A DNA stretch of 64,000 nucleotides from Pseudomonadota bacterium (GTDB lineage Bacteria; Pseudomonadota; Alphaproteobacteria; Rhizobiales; Rhizobiaceae). Position numbers and translations under genes: made by a program. Under the pieces are notes generated by a model. That model did no database searches. It was not told where the DNA came from and saw only the letters and a list, made by a program, of their open reading frames with translations. The stretch spans positions 1 to 64,000 of the forward strand of contig JAEXYH010000004.1 of the NCBI GenBank assembly GCA_023451735.1. Direction: 5' to 3'. Of the stretch, positions 59,740 through 64,000 are shown one piece after another (positions within the stretch are counted from its first letter, which is position 1; each line of letters opens with the position of its first letter).

Positions 59740-60441
59740 GTGAAGATCGCGGACATGAACTGGATGCAGGTGGAGACGCGAACAGCCAGCGACGATCGCT
59801 GCATCTTGCCGATCGGAAGCGTCGAGCAGCACGCCTATCTGAGCCTCGCAACCGACATGATCCTGGCAGAAAAAGTCTCCATCGATGCAGCCGAACCGCT
59901 GGGCGTCCCGGTCTTCCCTGCCCTGCCCTATGGCCTCGCCTCATCCTTCGCGAGTTTTCCCGGCACGCTTACCCTGTCGCTCGCAACCTATATCGGCGTG
60001 ATCCGTGACCTTCTCGACAGCATCTATCGCTCCGGTTTCCGTCGCATCCTTGTCGTCAACGGCCATGGCGGCAACACGCCGGCAATGACGGTAATATCCG
60101 AATGGCTGAACGATCACCCCGACGCATCGGTGAAATTCCACGACTGGTGGCGCGCACCCAAGACGATGGCGAAAGTCCTCGAAACCGATCCGGCCGCCTC
60201 GCATGCATCCTGGATGGAAAATTTCCCGTGGACACGTACGGGAGATCCCCGCCAGCCATCGACGCAGAAGCCGCGGATCGATTTCGCAGCGCTTGCGCGG
60301 GTCGATACGCAGCGCAAACGCACGCTTCTCGGCGACGGCAATTATCACGGCCTCTATCAGCGCCCGGACGAGGACATGCTGGCCATCTGGGAGGTCGCGG
60401 TTTCCGAGACCCGCGAGCTTCTGGAAAAAGACTGGCACTGA
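59740..60441 (+). CDS. creatininase family amidohydrolase
   Basis: The 233-residue protein has the family motifs LPIGSVEQHAYLSLATDM (metal-ligand Glu and His), RILVVNGHGGNTPAM and a later SHASWMENF segment, where classical creatininases have HAGExET. It is somewhat shorter than typical creatininases (about 250-260). Family members hydrolyse cyclic or linear amides with two metals. The GTG at 59740 is the likely start (GGAG at moderate distance); an ATG at 59755 is an alternative. It heads the operon with the peptide-type permeases. Confidence 0.85.
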   Translation: MKIADMNWMQVETRTASDDRCILPIGSVEQHAYLSLATDMILAEKVSIDAAEPLGVPVFPALPYGLASSFASFPGTLTLSLATYIGVIRDLLDSIYRSGFRRILVVNGHGGNTPAMTVISEWLNDHPDASVKFHDWWRAPKTMAKVLETDPAASHASWMENFPWTRTGDPRQPSTQKPRIDFAALARVDTQRKRTLLGDGNYHGLYQRPDEDMLAIWEVAVSETRELLEKDWH

Positions 60442-60511
60442 ACGCCACCATCAACGGCGCGCGAATGCGCGCTGTATTTTGAACCCGCAGAAGACGGGAG
60501 AACGGGAACAG

Positions 60512-61483
60512 ATGTTGGGCTTCATCTTGCAAAGACTGTGGCAGGCGGCGATCGTCGTGCTGGTCATGTCGGCGCTGGTTTTCTGCGGCGTTTATGCCGT
60601 GGGAAACCCGATCGACGTGTTGATCTCGCCGGATGCGACACAAGACATCCGAGCCGCCGTCATCGCGCAATACGGATTGGATCTGCCGCTTTGGCAGCAA
60701 TATTTTGGCTTTCTCGGCCGGGTGTTCGAAGGCGATTTCGGCCGCTCCTTCGTTTATAACATGCCGGTCAGCGAGTTGATCCTCTCCCGCCTGCCTGCAA
60801 CCCTGGAACTGACACTGGCTGCGGTGCTTTTTGCCAGTCTGGTCGGCATTCCGATCGGCATGTATGCCGGTTACCGTCCGCACAGCCCGGTATCGCGTGC
60901 CATCATGGCGCTGTCCATTCTCGGCTTTTCCGTGCCGACATTCTGGTTCGGCCTGATGCTGATCATGCTGTTTGCCGTGCAATGCGGCTGCATGCCGGCT
61001 GGTGGCCGTGGCGACACCGTGAGCCTGTTCGGCGTCGACTTCAGCTTCCTCACGGCCAATGGGCTGTCACACATGATCCTGCCGGCCTTGAACCTCGCGC
61101 TCTTCAAGTTCTCACTGATGATCCGGCTGGCACGTGCCGGCACCCGCGAACTGATGCTCAGCGACACCGTCAAATTCGCCCGCGCCGCCGGCATTTCGGA
61201 ATTCACCATCCTTAGCCGGCATGTATTGAGACTGATTTCCATTCCGCTCGTCACCGTCTTCGGCCTGGAACTCGGCTCCACACTCGCCTTCGCGGTTGTC
61301 ACCGAAACGATCTTTTCCTGGCCCGGTCTAGGCAAGCTCATCATCGACAGCATCACCTCGCTCGATCGTCCCGTCATGGTTGCCTATCTCATGCTGGTCG
61401 CCATGCTGTTCATCGTCATCAATCTCGTGGTCGACCTCACCTATGCGCTGCTCGACCCGCGCCTGCGGAAGGGAAGAGCCTGA
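60512..61483 (+). CDS. peptide/glutathione-type ABC permease (DppB/GsiC family)
   Basis: The 323-residue permease has six membrane segments, the N-terminal FILQRLWQAAIVVLVMSALVF helix, QYGLDLPLWQQYFGFLGRVFEGDFGRSF and the EAA loop region FARAAGISEFTILSRHVLR near residue 225. The ATG at 60512 is 70 nt after the creatininase stop. Its stop codon overlaps the next ATG (TGATG). Confidence 0.92.
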   Translation: MLGFILQRLWQAAIVVLVMSALVFCGVYAVGNPIDVLISPDATQDIRAAVIAQYGLDLPLWQQYFGFLGRVFEGDFGRSFVYNMPVSELILSRLPATLELTLAAVLFASLVGIPIGMYAGYRPHSPVSRAIMALSILGFSVPTFWFGLMLIMLFAVQCGCMPAGGRGDTVSLFGVDFSFLTANGLSHMILPALNLALFKFSLMIRLARAGTRELMLSDTVKFARAAGISEFTILSRHVLRLISIPLVTVFGLELGSTLAFAVVTETIFSWPGLGKLIIDSITSLDRPVMVAYLMLVAMLFIVINLVVDLTYALLDPRLRKGRA

Positions 61484-62358
61484 TGCGCGACACGCCGTTT
61501 TTCCGGTTTCTCCAAGAATTCCGCCGCAACAAGGTCGCCGCCGGCGCCGCCATCGTTGTCGGCCTGATCGTCTTCATCGCGCTCATCGCCCCGCTGGTAA
61601 CCCCGCAGAACCCTTACGATCTTGCCCATCTCGTGCTGCGTGATGCGCGAAGGCCGCCGGGTTATGTCGGCACCGGCGGATATACCCATTGGCTCGGTAC
61701 GGATTCACAGGGACGCGACCTCCTCTCGGCCATTATCTATGGCCTGCGCATCTCGCTGCAGATGGGCGTGATCGCAGGCGGCATCGCGCTGGTCATCGGC
61801 GCGGTTGTCGGTTGCGCGGCTGCCTATATCGGCGGGCGTTTCGAAAGCCTGGTCATGCGGGTCGTCGACCTGCAGCTCTCGTTTCCGGCGATCCTGCTGG
61901 CCTTCGTCATCGCCGCCGTTCTCGGTCAGGGACGCTACCAACTAATCCTGGCGCTTATCTTCGCGCAATACGCCTATTTCGCCCGCACCGCCCATGGCGC
62001 GGCATCGGCCGAACGACAGAAGGATTATGTCGAGGCCGCGCTCTCCATCCCGCTTTCTCCGTTGCGTGTCGTGCTGCGGCACATCCTGCCCAATTCCCTG
62101 CCGCCGCTGATCGTCGTCGCAACCGTTCAGGTCGCAAGCGCCATCTCCTTGGAAGCAACGCTCTCCTTCCTCGGCGTCGGACTGCCGCCCACCGAACCGT
62201 CACTCGGCATGCTGATTGCCAACGGCTTCCAGTACCTCCTCTCCGGCCGCTACTGGATCTCGATCTATCCTGGCGTAGCGCTGATCCTGTTCATCGTTTC
62301 GCTCAATCTCGTCGGTGACCAGATCCGCGACCAGCTCAACCCGAGGCTTCGCCGATGA
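61483..62358 (+). CDS. peptide/glutathione-type ABC permease (DppC/GsiD family)
   Basis: This 291-residue permease has an N-terminal helix FLQEFRRNKVAAGAAIVVGLI, HWLGTDSQGRDLLSAIIYGLRISL (the DppC-typical segment) and the EAA loop YVEAALSIPLSPLRVVLRHILPNSLPP. It is coupled to the GsiC-like gene by a 1-nt overlap and to the ATPase gene by a 4-nt overlap. Confidence 0.92.
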   Translation: MRDTPFFRFLQEFRRNKVAAGAAIVVGLIVFIALIAPLVTPQNPYDLAHLVLRDARRPPGYVGTGGYTHWLGTDSQGRDLLSAIIYGLRISLQMGVIAGGIALVIGAVVGCAAAYIGGRFESLVMRVVDLQLSFPAILLAFVIAAVLGQGRYQLILALIFAQYAYFARTAHGAASAERQKDYVEAALSIPLSPLRVVLRHILPNSLPPLIVVATVQVASAISLEATLSFLGVGLPPTEPSLGMLIANGFQYLLSGRYWISIYPGVALILFIVSLNLVGDQIRDQLNPRLRR

Positions 62359-64000
62359 CCGCACCCCTTCTTGAAGTCTCCGATCTGCGCACCTGGTTCC
62401 CGAGCAGAAGGGGCGAGGTCAAGGCCGTAGACGGCGTCTCCTTCTCGCTGGCCCCTGGCGAGGTCTTGGGCCTTGTCGGCGAATCCGGTTCGGGAAAATC
62501 GATCACCGGTTTTTCCATCATCGGCCTGATCGATGAACCGGGCCGGATCGTCAAAGGCTCGATCAAGCTCGAAGGCCGCGAACTCATCGGCCTCCAGCCG
62601 CACGAATTGCGGGCCATCCGCGGCAAGACCATTTCCATGGTTTTTCAGGACCCGATGATGACGCTCAACCCGGTGCTGAGCATCGGCACTCAGATCAAGC
62701 TTGCGCTCGAAGCACATGAGAACATCAGCGCGGCAGAAGCACGCGAAAGGGCGATCAAGGCACTGGCGCAGGTCCGCATCACCGAGCCCGAGCGCAAGGT
62801 CGATTTCTTCCCGCATCAGTTTTCCGGCGGCATGCGCCAACGCGTGGCGATCGCGATCGCGCTTCTCCATCGGCCGAAACTGATCATCTGCGACGAGCCG
62901 ACGACCGCGCTCGACGTGTCGATCCAGGCGGAAATTCTTGCCGAGATGAAGGAACTGGTGGCCGAACTCGGCACGGCGCTGATCTGGATCAGCCATGATC
63001 TGGCGACCGTATCGTCGATCGCCGACCGGGTGGCCGTCATGCGCTTCGGCAAGATCGTCGAGATCGGCCCGGCACTCGGCGTGCTGACCAAACCGCAGCA
63101 CGACTATACCAAGGCCCTGCTCGATGCTCTGCCGTCCCGCGCAAACCCGGGCGAGCTTCTGCTGCGTGGCAGCGGCATTTCCGATGCCGCCCCGCCAACC
63201 CGCAAGACCGCCACAAGCGACCTCCCACCACTCGGCAGCCCTTACCTGGTGATCGATACAGCCGTCAAACGCTTCGAGAAACCGGCCGGACTGTTCAGGA
63301 ACCTGGCGATCCGCTCCGGCATTGCCCAGCCTCTCTCCGTCGTGCAGGCCGTGGATGGTGTTTCGATCACCCTGAAACGAGGCGAAGTGCTTGGCCTTGT
63401 CGGTGAATCCGGTTCCGGCAAGTCAACGCTTGGGCGCATGGCGGCCGGCATCACCGTGCCGACATCCGGCACAGTCCGTCTGGCCGGCAAGCCGGTAATG
63501 AGCGGTGGCCGCAGCCCGCGCAAAGTTACCACCCGCGTGCAGACCATCTTTCAGGATCCCTTCGCTTCGCTGAACAGCCGCATGCGCGTCGGTGACATTG
63601 TTGCGGAAGGCCCACTGGCACACAAACTCGTCTCACGTGCCAAGGCAGCTGAATATGTCGCTCAATGGCTGTCGGCGGTCGGGCTCGATCCGTCCTTCGC
63701 CAATCGCTTCCCGCACCAGTTTTCCGGCGGGCAGCGGCAGCGCATCGCGATTGCGCGGGCACTCGCCATGCAGCCGGATGTCGTCGTCTGCGACGAACCG
63801 GTAGCCTCGCTCGATGTGTCGATCCAGGCGCAGATCATCAACCTGCTGATCCGCCTTCGCTCAGAACTCGACCTGTCGCTGATATTCATCAGCCATGACC
63901 TCTCGGTCGTCCGGCACCTCTGCGACCGCGTGGCTATCATGTATCGCGGCCGGATCGTCGAGGAAGGCGGCGCGGCAGCGATCTACGACAACCCGCAACA
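62355..64000 (+). CDS. fused peptide-type ABC ATPase (DppD-DppF fusion, GsiA-like), cut by window end
   Basis: At least 548 residues are encoded; the 3' end is outside the window. Two complete ABC domains are fused. The first (about 5-260) has GESGSGKSITG, FQDPMMTLNP, FSGGMRQRVAIAIALL and CDEPTTALDVS; the second (about 295-545) has GESGSGKSTLG, FQDPFASLNSRM, FSGGQRQRIAIARAL and CDEPVASLDVS. This fusion is the GsiA form of E. coli (about 620 residues). With the two permeases, the binding protein and iaaA it forms a glutathione/peptide importer set. Confidence 0.93.
   Translation, partial: MTAPLLEVSDLRTWFPSRRGEVKAVDGVSFSLAPGEVLGLVGESGSGKSITGFSIIGLIDEPGRIVKGSIKLEGRELIGLQPHELRAIRGKTISMVFQDPMMTLNPVLSIGTQIKLALEAHENISAAEARERAIKALAQVRITEPERKVDFFPHQFSGGMRQRVAIAIALLHRPKLIICDEPTTALDVSIQAEILAEMKELVAELGTALIWISHDLATVSSIADRVAVMRFGKIVEIGPALGVLTKPQHDYTKALLDALPSRANPGELLLRGSGISDAAPPTRKTATSDLPPLGSPYLVIDTAVKRFEKPAGLFRNLAIRSGIAQPLSVVQAVDGVSITLKRGEVLGLVGESGSGKSTLGRMAAGITVPTSGTVRLAGKPVMSGGRSPRKVTTRVQTIFQDPFASLNSRMRVGDIVAEGPLAHKLVSRAKAAEYVAQWLSAVGLDPSFANRFPHQFSGGQRQRIAIARALAMQPDVVVCDEPVASLDVSIQAQIINLLIRLRSELDLSLIFISHDLSVVRHLCDRVAIMYRGRIVEEGGAAAIYDNPQ

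Noticed and set aside
59554..59832. N-terminal extension of the MarR protein by 93 codons
   Set aside because: It would read through the duplicated operator and overlap the start of the creatininase gene; the residues show no MarR-family content.

Overview
The window looks like a catabolic/accessory replicon of a Rhizobiaceae-type alphaproteobacterium (Rhizobium/Agrobacterium/Neorhizobium group). GC-rich coding DNA, one RIME-like intergenic repeat, a DUF982 gene, a plasmid-type repA-repB pair and a very high density of sugar, peptide and iron ABC importers with local regulators all point that way. No rRNA, tRNA, CRISPR array, transposase or phage gene was recognised. Both window ends cut through genes (a possible fragment on the left, a fused ABC ATPase on the right).

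Layout. 0.3-7.9 kb: a cytoplasmic GAF-histidine kinase and LuxR-type response regulator, divergent from a ribose-type sugar ABC operon ending in an SMP-30 lactonase. 7.9-11.9 kb: an Fbp/Fut-type ferric iron importer with a TGA-N9-TCA (RirA/IRO-like) palindrome before the binding-protein gene. 12.1-16.6 kb: YceI, a membrane protein, a glutathionyl-hydroquinone reductase, a divergent LysR regulator and an ETHE1-like metallo-beta-lactamase-fold hydrolase. 16.7-19.1 kb: repA-repB with no repC. 19.4-23.8 kb: anmK, a short 6-phosphogluconate dehydrogenase and psuK-psuG (pseudouridine breakdown). 23.8-28.0 kb: M20 carbamoylase, DUF917 protein and a divergent urocanate-hydratase homologue, a set that resembles the lower part of ergothioneine/thiourocanate catabolism. 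28.4-30.9 kb: an altronate/galactarate-dehydratase family gene overlapping a GntR regulator with two HTH domains.

31.1-37.7 kb: an esterase, then an E. coli yjhHGFI-like D-xylonate module (aldolase, dehydratase, GntP permease, IclR regulator). 37.9-42.4 kb: alkaline phosphatase with a PHO box, then a DUF3299-like protein and a LolD/FtsX-type ABC pair whose permease has a His-rich loop, suggesting metal handling. 42.4-53.7 kb: a xylan/xylose region. A GH43 beta-xylosidase with an oligosaccharide ABC importer diverges from xylR, which is followed by xylFGH; before xylF lie a 39-bp perfect palindrome and a long, highly structured leader. 54.0-56.2 kb: a Cys/Met-metabolism PLP enzyme, a DUF982 protein and an Rrf2 regulator. 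56.4-64.0 kb: a rearranged iaaA-gsi-like peptide/glutathione import locus with a MarR regulator and a creatininase-family enzyme; the divergent promoter region holds a duplicated operator-like palindrome.

The most promising leads are the candidate thiourocanate module, the structured xylF leader with its palindrome, the repAB pair lacking repC, the duplicated operator next to the MarR gene, and the His-rich FtsX-type transporter. Functions are assigned from sequence motifs and gene neighbourhood only; no database search was run.
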